Positions 21,804 through 33,886 of a stretch of 59,405 nucleotides of DNA are shown here, in pieces. The translations under genes were made by a program, and so were the position numbers. The DNA comes from Mesotaenium endlicherianum (lineage: Eukaryota; Streptophyta; Zygnematophyceae; Zygnematales; Mesotaeniaceae). Where the stretch lies: the NCBI GenBank assembly GCA_009602735.1, contig WELA01003352.1, forward strand, positions 301,269 through 360,673, given 5' to 3'. The notes under the pieces are model-generated. The model worked only from the letters and a program-made list of their open reading frames with translations. It had not been told where the DNA came from and ran no database searches. The first letter of the stretch is position 1. The number at the start of each line of letters is the position of its first letter.

Positions 21804-24800
21804 CCCCCACCCCCACCACTTTGCTTGCCTGCACCCATCCAGGCCCCTAATTATAAATGTCCAGAAAGTTTTCTTTCACTCCAGGTTTTCTTTGCAACAC
21901 GCCAGCAGAAGGAGCAGGAACATGCATGATGCGCCCCTGCAAATCCCCTCAAACCAAGCTCCAAGCTCCAAGCCCTGAAGCCCTTGCGTAGGCAACGCTT
22001 CATCTGCCCTGAGGATGGCAGGCAGCAACTGCGGCCACTCACGATTCTGACAAGGAAACGTCATGTGGCTGCCGCTGTCCTTGCTGCTGCTATGCTCCTC
22101 ATACAACATGGGTGTGGCCATGTTGTCTCACTAACCAGCCAAGGTGGAGGGTGGGGTCGGGGTGAGGGAAAAGTTGGGGTGGGGCTGGGGGTGGGGTTTT
22201 TGGGGGGGGGTGGGATGGGCGGCAGTACCAGATGGCAGAGAGTGTGACTCACACTGGCGCTGGCACCAAATAGACGAATTGTAAAAGATGAAGGGAAGGC
22301 TTGCTGAGAGGCGTGAGTTTGGAGGTGTAATAGAAGTGCCTCAAGGCTCAGTAGACAGACCCGTTGAGGAGCGGTGTTATGAGTGCGTTTCATTTCTGTA
22401 AGTGAAGGTAAGTGAGTAGGGCACCAGGTGACCGAGAGCCAGCTGCTAATACTTGGAAAGGAGGGGGGGGGTCCAAGTGTGCGAAAGAGCACATAGGGCA
22501 GGAGGGAGGAGAGATTTGAAATGGTGATGAGAGGGGGTAGAACAATACCATCATAGCAGCCCACGATTTGCGTTCCTCGCTGTCTCTTTTTGCAGAGTTG
22601 CAAGAGTGTGAAATCACGATGCGGCTTACGTACAAAGTGTCACAATACTGTCCCTGCACTCCCATCACTTATGCAAATCTCCAGACTCCCACGCATTATT
22701 GTGTAATTTGCTGATTGACAATTGCCCAGCCAGGCAAAGATCAATGTAAAAAGGTGTGGGCATAGACGATAGGAGGTGCACCAATCGTGAAAACCCTAGT
22801 TGTAAACCCCTAACCCTCAAACCGACTGCAGGCGCGCAACACTCGGTCCTTGGCCCTGAATGGTCCCAACCACTGCTGCTTCCTGCAACAAAAGTGGTAG
22901 CCCTCGCCGTCGGCACAGACAAGTTCTAGGGGCAGCTAACAGGCTGCAACCTGAATAGGCTCTCCGGCGCACGACACCTGTTCACACTGCAGCCCCGCCG
23001 GAGGGCTCAAGCATGCCTGCCGGTCCTTGAGCATGAAACGTGTGGATGTGCAGACTCCAGACCCCAAAGTGCCGAGTGGGATGCGGAGTGGGAGTGTGTG
23101 ACTGGCAAGACATTGCGGGCACAGTCTACTGTGAGACGGAGAGCTAGAAAGAGGACAGAGGTTTTGGGGGGAGGAGGAGGGGACGCGCGCGGCGGCTGGG
23201 CATGGGGGGGATGGGGAACGTAGGAGGTGCTGCCAGCTGTGCGTCTCTGGGGCAGCCAAACTTCAAAAGGGGGTGCAGAATGCCCCCGCTCTCCAGCCCC
23301 CCAACCAAGCCCATAGCGATTCATTCCTTTGACAGATTCTGGGGGGTTGCTCAAAATTCGCCTCACTCATACCCCTGGCAGAACATTGAGGCGGCAGAAG
23401 AATGACGCTGCCTGGGGCGAAACAGACGATTCTTCATAAACAGCAACAGGCCACTATTTTGGGGGACTTGCCCCTACCTTGAAAATGGTGGCCACAAACA
23501 TTCGAGGGTGGGACCGCGAGAGCCCCCCAACAGCGCAGCCTTAGCACAACATTTTACCCAATGAAGCTCACCATGTCAGCATGCCCAATCAGCATGCCCC
23601 GAGCTAGGCCGTACGCGTGCGTTGAGGATGGGGGCTGGGAAGTCACAAGTGAGCAGGGGCAGAGCAGGTCACAGAAAGACTGAGTAGGTTAGGGTAATAG
23701 GGAGGGGGCCAAACGTGCGCATCTTGGCAGGCAGGAAGGAGCTGAGGAAGGGCAGAAGGAGGGGAGGAATCCGCAGGCAGGTGATGCGGGCTAAGGAAGA
23801 GTGAGCCTTGAGGGCCAGTCCCAGATTTCGATTATGTGGAAATAGAAGTCTACGGTGGGCGTTGCAGCTGGGCCAGAAGAGGCCGGGCAGAGGCAGGAGA
23901 TAGCAGGGATCACAGGTTTGCAAAACCCAGCTTTCTATTTTCCAAAGTGGGGTTAGGACTCATTGGTTCCGAGTGCGAATGTAATGGGGAAGCGCTACGG
24001 CTTGGCATGGGACCCGGGCAGGAGCTGCCCAAGATCTGGACTGCCCGGCAAAACTGTAGTGAGCAGTGGGCAAGATCACGAGTCTGATCACGAGTCTCAA
24101 GTTTGGACTCGGGTGGAAGGGTTTGCATTTCAGGTTTTCGGTGTTCTGCTTATAAGCGGGAGCAGGAGCGAGGGCAGGTGCCACAGCAGGGGCTGAAGCG
24201 GGACCCAGCGATGATGAGCTCTGCCAGCATTCTCGATGCTAGAGCCTGCCAGCAGGCCCCCACACAGCTCATCGCGTGCATTGCCTTGAAACTTTGCTTC
24301 TCATCCACTGACTGAAATTCGGGCGAGCATCGCAGTTCAAATGACAAGCAACCGCCTACAAGGCCGGGAGCAGGCTGCGGGAGGAGCTGCATGGGCGAGG
24401 GATGCGTCTAAGGTTTGGGATTGCAATTTGAGGCATGAGCAGCTAGAGTTAGGGTCCAAGGCCTTCAGTTTCAAGAGGCAATGCAGTAGCTCAAGCTGAT
24501 ATTTTGACAGCTGGTGGCTCCCTAAAAGCCCGACACAGAGATGAAGAGGGTGGGCCTGGGGTTCTGGCGAGGGCGTCAACGAACTTGACGCACCCAGAGC
24601 AGAGCCCAAAGGGGCGAAAGGCCTGCCACCGTTGGGCTGACTCCTGAGCGGGGCAGGAAGGACGCCGCAGGGCCTTGCTATAGTACACAACGCAACAAAC
24701 ACAGAAGAGTTCCCCTCGAGACTGCATGAAGACTTGATGCCACCATGACCAGAGCCCTGAAGGGTAAGCCTAGGCGTACATTCTCGAGTTTCGAGTATCA

Positions 24801-26020
24801 CTCGAAATTCAACATTTTTCCTGATGCAAATCCTGATGCAAACACCCGACGGAAGAAAAGCTGCGCTGGAAAAAGAGAGAGAGGGGGGGTGGACGGGGCA
24901 GGGCGGGGCGGCGCGGTGGTTGAAGGAGGGGAGGGGGGGGCTTTTATTGCTGCTGAACGAGCAATATTTCTTCAATCAAGTTTCTGGCTTGAAGGCATCG
25001 GGGGGCGACTTTTTGGAGCTGGGGGCTCATATGGAAGCTAACACTTGCAAGCATAAGTGCAGAGGTGAGAGTTTGCCAGCCTGGGGTGATGCGATGCAAA
25101 AGGGCACGCATCAGGGAAGTAAAGGCATGGGCGCCATTTGTGAGTAAGAACTGAGGGATGAGGGGCTAGCTGGCTATCTTAACCTGGGATGCCAAGGGGG
25201 GGACAGCGTAGAAAGAGGGGAACAACATCAAGGGACACGGGGGGCCGTAGTTGTAGCAAGATTGTAATAGGGTGAGGAATTTAAGGATATGGGAGGACAG
25301 ATAGACGGGGCCAAAGTAGCTAGGCAAGTCGGTACATCCACACAGTGATGCTCCAGATTTGTGAAGTGAGAGAAGCAATACAGAATACTTTGTGTTTGCA
25401 TGTGGTTTGAAGTAAATTGAACGATTACTGTCCTTCTAGTGGCCTTCAGACACAGACCAAATGACACCTAGAGGTCATAGAAGACGTCATCGTGTGCATT
25501 TGGCCTTCTGTTGCAAAAGAGAAGAACATTGGTCCGCAAGCAAGCTTGTCGAGCAAGGTAGGATAGACACCACACAGCAGGTGGGAGTCGGGACGCACTC
25601 TCCGGCTGGCAGACCAGAAACTTATATCAACACTACTACTGCATGCTGCTCCAGTGTTACTCTTTGATCATGAAATCAAAGAAAGTTAGTCAGCCCTGCA
25701 CAACAAGCTTGAAGTGATATCGGTGTTGACATGGTTGCACACTGCATGCGTCTTCTCATGCAGTGGCGGTTACTGACAAAAGAAACCTGGTTCAGGGATT
25801 TTGTGATTGTCTTCTTAGGGCCATGCATCGCATTGACGAAGCAATTGTTCGATCCTGCCCACCAAAGAATGCTCTCATTTGTCTCTTTATTTTTTGATCA
25901 AAACGGGTACCCAACAGGACAAATATCATCGTGAATTAGAACATTGATCAAAGACATATGATGCTAGTAGCCTTCAAAACGTATACTGGTTCCAACCATG
26001 CATTCCATGCAACAGTGAGG
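21804..26020. other. Long low-complexity spacer, no gene seen
   Basis: GC-rich DNA with many frames open by composition on both strands but no recognisable protein. Contents noted: a G-run cluster at 22142-22225; telomere-like AACCCTAG and CCCCTAACCCTC near 22788-22818; a second G-rich cluster at 24876-24940; and a small duplication of CCTGATGCAAA at 24820-24842. Confidence 0.45.
22142..22225 (+). other. G-quadruplex-prone G-run cluster
   Basis: More than eight runs of three or more G within about 80 bp (GGGTGGGG, GGGGTGAGGG, GGGGTGGGGCTGGGGG, GGGGGGGGTGGG). The loops are short enough to form quadruplexes on the + strand. Confidence 0.7.
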
Positions 26021-26070
26021 CCAGCACATGAGCTAAGCCTGCATGCCAGCACATGAGCTAAGCCTGCATG
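26021..26070 (+). repeat. Perfect tandem duplication of 25 bp
   Basis: CCAGCACATGAGCTAAGCCT followed by GCATG occurs twice, at 26021-26045 and 26046-26070, without a mismatch. Confidence 0.95.
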
Positions 26071-26917
26071 CCATCGTAGTGGTACTTACAAGCCAATACA
26101 GGGCTAGGATTGCGATATGGTCCAAAATTGCGACGCACCATACACCGATCTTCTTGAGTGAGTTTCTACATTTTTGCTGCCACCTAGTATACAAATGCAC
26201 CGAGTTTCACGCATCGGCTACTTCACTAATCTCAAAAAGTGAGAAAAACTTCATGAAGTTTCAAAATCTCTTTTCATATGCAATATGCAGTATGGGGATC
26301 ATCTTGCCTCGATCAAGAGGGTGTGATTTGAGAAGAAATCATCACATGCATCAGTGGATGAATAGAGGTCATTCCTTACCCTGCACCGCAAGCTAGAAAG
26401 AAGTTCTAATACAGATCTGTAAGAGTGTTCTTTGCAAGACGCTTTTCTTGTTGAATGGATGTCACAATTATTGTCAATTAAGCTTCAAGATTATACATAG
26501 CTACAGAATGGTTTTTTTTTCTTTTTTTTTGGAAGGATGCCCCAGTTGGTCTGCATACGTTATTTGCATGTAAGCTTCGCTAAAACATCCTTTGTGTTGG
26601 CTATGCAGAAGTAAATGATTAAGAAGGCAAAGCAGGAACATCGACGCGGCTCATATAGTTGGCTAATTGCAATAAAGATCGAGCAAGAACTTCAGAAGAC
26701 AGAGAAATACGTGGAAAATTTGACGTCAATACACGAGCAGGCCCACTTAGATGGCAGCAGCAAGAGTCACAAGAGATGAGTAGAGGGGTACAGAGGAAAT
26801 CATGAAGCCCACCTTATTAGTAAGAGGATTCTGGCCATAGGAAGATACATTCTCAGTTTGCAATTTGCCAACACGCCTCTGGGTTCCAATTTCAGATTTG
26901 TGTATGTGACTTTGCCG

Positions 26918-28177
26918 ATGGGTCAGATTGCAGGCGATCCAACAAATCAGGGGAGAAACCACTTAAATTGGGGACAACCAGGGGGTCCAGGCGGTACCAG
27001 CATTGTGATCCGAGGAACAAAAATTGATGCTCTTTCTAGAGACCTCCTGGAGCGCATTTTGAAGGCGGCCATTTACAGATATTTTTTCCAAGGAAGATGG
27101 CTCTACTACCACAAAGATGTCATCAACGTAAGGAGGGTATGCAAAGAGTGGGACTTCAACGTGTGTGGCATCTTCAATCGCGTGCACTTTCGTGCTCACC
27201 GAGAGGCGGACGTGGACCCTGCACTCACCACATTGCGCAAGTACAGGAGCGTGACACACGTGGGTTTCAACCCATCACATACTTGCAGCGACAAGCTGCT
27301 GAAGAGTATGGCAAAGGGGTTCCCTTCAATCACGTCATTTGACGTGGAGCTTCGCCAGGGGGTCAAGTATGTGGAAAACCTGCAGCATTTCGTTTCTAGG
27401 AGGACCAGCCTGCAGCACCTGAAGCTCAGCTACAAGACCTTGCGCGAGCAGTCAAGGACCTGGCTGAAGTACCACAGCTCACTTTCAGACCTTGATTTCA
27501 AGAAGCTAACACGACTACAGACGCTGACAGTGGACTGCAGCAGGCTCTACTTTCCAACAGAAGCAGACAGTGCTCGCGGTGCCCCCATTCCATTTCTTCC
27601 TGTAAGCGAGACAATTGCCCAGCTCCCAGAGCTAGCCGCTATCAACCTGGTAGTCTCAAATGCTGGACAGGTGGTGCAGCTGCCCTCGTGGCTTGGCCAA
27701 CTGGGGTGCTTTGCCAGCCTAAGCATCACTTGCAACTGCATGGCTTATTCCAATCACCTGGTGCACTCCCTGGCAGCCATGCACTCCCTGCAGGAGCTCC
27801 GGCTCGACTTCACCTTCCCCATGGTGGTCGGCGACGACCAGATTGCGCCACTTAACGGCCTGAGGGCGCTGATGTCGCTGGCGCTCACGTACAAGATGCT
27901 TTCAGATTCCAACTTGGTCCTCGATAGCTTGGAGAGGACCATCTTCAACCCGCGCCTCCGGAAGCTGAGTCTTGACATTGACAGGCTTCCGCAACTGAGG
28001 GCGCCCATGCCCATCCTGGAGGAGCTGGTGCTCCGTCTCAGCACATCCTCTGTCCAGCACAACCTTTTTGCATTCACACCTGGCCTCCGCAGCCTGTCCC
28101 TAAAGCTCCCAAACGTGCAAGTGCTGCCCGAGGTCGAAAAACACCTCACAGGGCTCACTTGTCTCACCATGTTGTAG
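26918..28177 (+). CDS. F-box/LRR protein, family member 3 (C-terminally truncated)
   Basis: The frame is open from 26858, but the first ATG is at 26918 (MGQIAGDPTNQ), giving 419 residues. The F-box is IDALSRDLLERILKAAI, an enlarged aromatic loop (YRYFFQGRWLYYHKD), then RRVCKEWDFNV. The LRR run follows the family order (ALTTLRKYRSVTHV, FPSITSFDVELRQG, LQTLTVDCSRLYFP, SLAAMHSLQELRLDF, LMSLALTY, NPRLRKLSLDIDRLPQL, FAFTPGLRSLSLKL). It stops at LTGLTCLTML with TAG, before the family's GNCRLL/CSC/ARQLF module. Just downstream, ACCTGCAGGCTGC near 28218 resembles the family's AACTGCAGGCTGC (NCRLL), so the stop probably truncates a once longer gene. F-box and LRR are retained; function without the C-terminus is unknown. 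Confidence 0.75.
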   Translation: MGQIAGDPTNQGRNHLNWGQPGGPGGTSIVIRGTKIDALSRDLLERILKAAIYRYFFQGRWLYYHKDVINVRRVCKEWDFNVCGIFNRVHFRAHREADVDPALTTLRKYRSVTHVGFNPSHTCSDKLLKSMAKGFPSITSFDVELRQGVKYVENLQHFVSRRTSLQHLKLSYKTLREQSRTWLKYHSSLSDLDFKKLTRLQTLTVDCSRLYFPTEADSARGAPIPFLPVSETIAQLPELAAINLVVSNAGQVVQLPSWLGQLGCFASLSITCNCMAYSNHLVHSLAAMHSLQELRLDFTFPMVVGDDQIAPLNGLRALMSLALTYKMLSDSNLVLDSLERTIFNPRLRKLSLDIDRLPQLRAPMPILEELVLRLSTSSVQHNLFAFTPGLRSLSLKLPNVQVLPEVEKHLTGLTCLTML

Positions 28178-29514
28178 TCTACAATACAGATGCGGGACAT
28201 GGTCACTGGTCACTAGCACCTGCAGGCTGCAATATAGGCTGCGAGGCAGGCTTGCCCGCACAATCGCTCATGTTGAGCTTATGACAACAGCAGCTGTGGT
28301 GACTGGCCTGATGCAATTGCCATGCTAGGGGTGCATGCCAGTTGGTCCTCAGCACCACGCAACAGCTGGCTTGCTACGGCCCAGGCTGCTCAGCGGCGCA
28401 GCATTCTTGACTCCAAGAGGCTAGAGCTACAGGGAGTGGGTGCGAGCAAGATAACAGTCCTGCACTTGCCTAGCGGGTGATTACTAGGTAAGCTGCTATG
28501 TTGGTCGGTCACCGCAACCCGCAGCATGGGTTGAAGCCTTTTCATTATGAGCCTCAGCCAACTCTTGGCCTCAGCCTGTGCTTAACTTTAGCCCCAGCGT
28601 GGCTTCAGCCTCAGCCTCAGCCTCAACTAACCTCAGCCTAGCCAATAAGCCTCACTCAGCCTTAGCATCAGCTAGAGCCAGGGTGCAGGATGGGGCTGAA
28701 CGCAATCAAGGACCAGAGTTCATTGCACTGCCTAGTATGCTAGCCAGTCAATGATGTTGCTGGAAGCTATGAACGGCTGATGGCTTCCGTTAGCTCATGG
28801 AATCTGGTCTGCCATTGGCTTTTATGTCTTTTCAGCTGTCTTGCTTAGGGTTCAGTCCATATCCTAAAGCAGCTCCACAGATAGAGAGGTCTAGGTCGAG
28901 GTTGTCGTAGATGATTGTTTAAGTTACAATGTGTTGATTGGCCGGGTGATTTTCCCCACAAGTAACTTATATCACCACGTATTTGGGCGGCGTGCAGTAA
29001 TGACATCGTCGATAATGCTAAAAATGTGACGCAATGGAAGCGGCGGTTATAAAGGTAACATCAATATGATGCTAGAAACAGCACAAGTGCTTATGCCATT
29101 CCTCACACGGTCCTGCGGATGCTATACATACTTTCTTTGGTCCGGTAACTCCTCTTCCACTAGCTCCTGTTAACTATATGCAAGTAGCTCAACTCAAAGC
29201 CTGCTCATAAATGCGTATTCTTATTGTTTTTTGTGCCTTTTTCTCCACGCGGTATGTGAATCCCATGCTGACAGATGCAAAGTGAATATGAACAGCATGT
29301 AAATAGCTGTATGATTTTTTACGCATGTCACTATGACTTGTTATGCGTCAACACATTCATTTTGACCAACGCTGCCACATCAACCACAAGAACATTGTCT
29401 ATTTGTAGACATGATGGTTTCTGTCCCACTTTCTGAAGACAAGAACGAGGGTCTTCTTGCAACATAGTCAAAATTGCCACCAATACGCCTTCTGTTGCGG
29501 TCGTCGCAGAGCAA
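28178..29514. other. Spacer with decayed 3' remnant of member 3, no gene
   Basis: The first 100 bp or so carry faint similarity to the C-terminal part of the F-box/LRR genes. The remainder holds a CCTCAG-type repeat at 28545-28640 and no coding region. Confidence 0.4.
28545..28640 (+). repeat. CCTCAG hexamer-rich microsatellite
   Basis: Degenerate CAGCCT/CCTCAG units with a clean core GGCTTCAGCCTCAGCCTCAG near 28603-28622. Confidence 0.75.
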
Positions 29515-31333
29515 TTATTTCTTCAAGACACTTTCCATCAACTGGACATACAAACAAGCAGTAGAAATGGGATGCTCCCAAAACATTTTGATACACAGCT
29601 TGCTTAGGAGCATCTGATCCACAGGCAGGGTGCTAAGTTTTCTGTCCTTTAAAGCTTGTACAAGCCTCACAAGCAAGATGCATCTACAGGAACAATGATG
29701 AGAATGAGTAGTATTGGAGGACAGGCAGTGCTCTAGGCACAATACAAGACATTTGAAGCAAAGTGGAGTATAAGGCACCTGTCCACTGCATTAAAGCCTG
29801 CCCAAGTGAGATCCTAAGGGCACAGGTGGGTGAGCAGTTCTCCTCTTGCCCCTGCCTCCCCACTTGTATTGCCCCCTAGCTTACCTCCGAGACCCATTTC
29901 AGCTTCTCGATGCTCGCGAGTCACGGCGTGGGTGCCCTCATGTGGAAATGAACGTGGCTGTTGCTTTCAGTGCCCCTGCAACACAGACGCATCAATGCTA
30001 AAGTGAATCCGGTGCAGACGCTATGTCTTATGACCGGCAAGAGGGCAAAAGTATGCAAATTGGAGGCAGCAGGCATGTCGGCTGCATGCAGAGAGGTCCA
30101 AGCACTAACTGGTCTCAAAAGTGTGCATCAGACGTTTGAATTGACCACTCATACCTCCACTTCATGGTAAGGCCCTCAGCTCGAGGCTCCAGTCGCGAGT
30201 GCCAATTTGCCAAAGGCGACGCTGCAATTGCCAGCTGGCAGGCTGCAGCAGCAACGCAAGAGCCAGGCATTCGCGGGGAGCCCGCCTAAACAACACACGC
30301 TCTGCCGGCAGTAGCAAAGCTAGCTGAGAGGGGGTGGACTGAAGCGGGCTGAATCAGGAGTGGGATCAGAAGAACAATGGTGCCTTGAGAGGGTGTGCAT
30401 GTGCGCCTCAGTGGCGTCTGGACTCTGCAGCTGCCCGACAGTGCAGGGCAAGAGCACAAGCAGTCCCACTCCAGCTGGCAGCCTGCCCTGTAGTAGGCAT
30501 GGCCGGTACACTAGATGGGCACTGGGGCAGGTGTGAACAGCACAGGGAGCGAGAAAGGAAAGGAGGCACTGCGAGACGGAAGGCGAGAGGAGGAGGAGGC
30601 ACGCTTGACAAGCACGCAGGTCAGTTCATGCTGGCAGGAAATGAGAACGAACTTGAGGACAAGCCGTATCTTGCGCTCAGGGTTTGCGTGGAGCCTTCCG
30701 GGGTTGGAACTTGAGGGTATAAAGTATACCAAGCTTGGGACGGAAGCACAGTACACATGTTGATCATTGGACGCCCAGTTTTTGAAACATTATTAGCTCA
30801 CAGAGGGCGGAACTGATGGATGACCCAGAAAGGGCCCGAGGATCTGGGGCCGCAGGAGGGGCGGGGATGAGCGGAGGGGAGGGTAGGGGAGGGCAAAGGG
30901 CGTGGGGGGGGGTCCAAAGGTGATGCCAGGGGCTAGCAGTCCAGTGCGAGACCTGCGGGACCCGCGATCTTGCATGAGATGGTGAGGGAGAAGGTGAGTA
31001 CATCAGGAAGAGATACATGGGCTGGTGGTCCTGGCACCCCATCTTTTTGGGGGCATGCAGGCACAGGCACGCAGATTCCTGCTGTCTGCCTTCGTTTCTG
31101 CTCTCTGTTTACCCGTGGCTCCGGGGCTCGCTCGCTCCTTAACCACATGCGCCCGCACAGTTGCATTCTTGCTTGTGAGACGGGCCTTGCGCACGCGCAT
31201 GCCCCCACTTGGAGCAGGCGTATACGAGTACAGGGTCGGCACCCAGCACATCACACAACGCACAAGTAGGTTGCCATCTTCTCCTTCCCTCCCTCTTTCT
31301 ATGTATGCGCCTGTGCGCGCCCGTGCGCGCGCA

Positions 31334-31335
<2 letters not shown>

Positions 31336-31364
<29 letters not shown>
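31336..31364 (+). repeat. (GT)n microsatellite
   Basis: Uninterrupted GT dinucleotides between GCGCATGC and TTATTGTG. Confidence 0.95.
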
Positions 31365-31368
<4 letters not shown>

Positions 31369-31752
31369 GTGCGAGTGTGTGCACCCGAGCGTGCACGCGC
31401 ACTTACTGCAGACCAAGCCTCCCATAAGCAATCAGATAAACTACCTCATGTGTTACTGCTAAAGTGTGGGTCGTAACAAAAACAGATAGGTGCATCTCAA
31501 CTTACTGGCATAATTTGCGATAAGCTACTGCTGAAGTCAGCGTCTCGTCAGCCACCAGCCAGAGAGGCTGGCGCAGGGGCCGCTGCTGGCTTTCTGCCGC
31601 ACGCCTGATCGAGGCAGGGGACGCTGTCACCAAAAGCCCTGAGCCCCAAAACTCAAGCATCAGCAGCTCACAGACGGGGGCTGCTGATACAGTTCCCTCT
31701 ACAGGAGCTCACGTTGCCGCCCCTTCCTCCTGGTGTTGTCACTGCTGAGGGG

Positions 31753-31791
31753 TGCGATTGAGCGATGCAATTGAGCGGTGTAATTGAGCAG
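31753..31791 (+). repeat. 13-bp tandem repeat, three units
   Basis: TGCGATTGAGCGA, TGCAATTGAGCGG, TGTAATTGAGCAG in direct succession. Confidence 0.8.
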
Positions 31792-33570
31792 CGCGAGCAA
31801 CGGACACCACGCACACAAACGGAGACGCCATTGCTTGCCAGAGCAGATCGGCAACGGCAGTCGGCATCATCTTGGGAGGCAACGTGAGCAGAGCTGCGGG
31901 AGTCGAGCGCTAGAACTCGCACAGAACTGATCATGGCGGAGCAGAAAAGCAGCCCCAGGGTAGGCGGGAGGGCGCCCGCCTCAATGGAGTGGGCAGGGCT
32001 GTCTTCAGAAGGCCGCGAGCGTCGGCCGGGCACGCGCTATATCAGATTAGGGTTTGGAATACGGGACACGGAGCAGGGCCTAGGGTTCAGGGCTTAGGCC
32101 TTGGAGCGGGTGATGAGCGCGCGTGTCGTGGGTGTTGGCAGCATGACACAGGACATGAGTGTCAAAACTGGGCTTTTCAACAGAGAAACCCTCAGCTTCA
32201 ATCGCATGATGCCCCCCCCGCCCGATGCTGGGAGGAGGGAGAGACGACAAAGCTTGGCGCGGCACAATAGCAGACAGGCGCATGAGCGGACAGGCCGACA
32301 AGCACAAGCAGGTAGACAGGCTCAGAGGTATGGCCATGCGTGGGGGATTGTGAAGGAAGGAAGAGAACGTGTTGCTGGTGTTTGAGGGGACTTGGGCAGC
32401 CCTTGGCCCTCAGCCCTCTGGCCCTGCCTTGCACCCGACGTCAAGCGGTAGAGTAAGCAGCAGAGGGGCGTGCTCGAGAGAGACTGGCTGGCACACAGCC
32501 TGATTGATCTGACTTAGAATGCAGGGCCTGAGGCCACATGCAACTTTGCGCGGGTGCTTCGCACAGCCCCAGAGACATATGGAGCCATATGCTGGCTGTG
32601 GCGCAGGGGGGCTTTGCAAAGGGCATGCACAACATCCCCCTTGTGGTGTGGGGGGCTGAGAGGCATCAGCACCGGAACGGAAAACATTGAATATAAATAA
32701 GGATAGGATACAAGATATAGGTTGACATAAATCAGGATATATTACATCCTGTGAGAAAGGCAGGAGAGGATATGGCCTTCATGAGAGAGGGGCATGCATG
32801 GGCGGGGAATGATGGAGGCGCACTCATGAGGAAGAAGACGCAGCGGCTATATCTCGCAACTCTAGACGTGGATGGGGCCAATCGTCATGTTTCTCTCTCT
32901 CTCAGCTCACGTGTTTCGTCTGAGCTGGCACCTTCACACGATTCTTTCAGTTCCCACAGCTCTCTTCCAGTCAAGGTTCTCACTATCAAATATTGATGCC
33001 TCTTCTCAGATAATGATGGCAGTGGGCTCTGGAGCCAGGAGGCTACGTGCTTCTCACAGCAGCTGTTCGACACCGCCTAGGAATTGCTACCTGCTATCTC
33101 AAGGACCCATTGATATGCAGCTGAAGCTTGGACGCATTCGCACTGCACCCTTTGGAACCAAATTCTGCCTGCCTGGCCGTTGGAGAAGTTCCAGCTTGTT
33201 TTATACACAAAAAGAGTGCGCCTCTCTCCGCTCCCTGTGTGATCTCGTAAAGACGAGGGAGATCAGATTCATGTCATACAATTATAGTAAAAAATGAAAA
33301 AGGCCAACAGAGCAAGTCGCTGCATAAAATTTTCGTAACTTGCTTGGACCGTAAAGTTTGACACAGAACCACTCTTGTTAAACACATTGACACTGACCTC
33401 GAGAGATTCCCGCTGTGATGTCACTGGTAGACACTCCAATGGACGTCTCATTTGTGGAACGTGTAAAACCCGCAGGCCATTAGACGCCATATTGGAGGGA
33501 GAGAAAATGAGAAGGGGGGTGGGCTTGGTGGGGAGGGGAGCGCATCGCACGTGTAATATGCCTTTGACAC

Positions 33571-33610
33571 CGTCAAGCACCGTCGAGCACCGTCGAGCAG
33601 CCGTCGAGCT
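33571..33610 (+). repeat. 10-bp tandem repeat, four units
   Basis: CGTCAAGCAC, CGTCGAGCAC, CGTCGAGCAG and, after one extra base, CGTCGAGCT. Same period as the arrays at 6861, 10021, 40319 and 42901. Confidence 0.8.
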
Positions 33611-33886
33611 TTCTGTGGGTCTTCTTCAAGTCGCATCGAAGTGGAAGGACCGTGCATTGTGCAGTGAGGCAGGCATGAAAGGTACAAACTCGACCACCAG
33701 CTGCATGGAGCAGATTCACCCACTGACTCTTTTCATCAATTTGCAAATTTGCCGAAATCAGTGCTAGTGGCTTTCAGGTGGCTCTGGTATAAGTCATTCA
33801 TTCAATTAAGATCAAGCGGAAGCACAAGCAGCATGCTGGTGAGCCTGCATGAGTCCTGAAAGGCGCAGGTTCTCGTCAACTCAGGA

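Larger units (their letters stand above)
29515..33886. other. Spacer before F-box/LRR member 4, no gene confirmed
   Basis: A minus-strand frame at 29515-29706 has a plausible CTGTAG acceptor and ordinary amino-acid composition (LVRLVQALKDRKLS), but no recognised family and no partner exon. The rest is simple-sequence-rich: a GT run at 31336-31364, 13-bp repeats at 31753-31791 and 10-bp repeats at 33571-33610. Telomere-like TTAGGGTTTGG and CTAGGGTTCAGGG lie near 32046-32092. Confidence 0.4.

Noticed and set aside
21163..21978. Open frames running through the N gap
   Set aside because: Open only because N is read as X; flanks are C-rich simple repeat.
24337..24975. 212-codon minus-strand frame in the GC-rich spacer
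   Set aside because: Overlaps comparable frames in other phases; composition-driven and without recognisable blocks.
29515..29778. Minus-strand frame with LVRLVQALKDRKLS and a plausible acceptor
   Set aside because: No ATG, no recognised family and no partner exon. Kept only as a note; RNA data could revive it.
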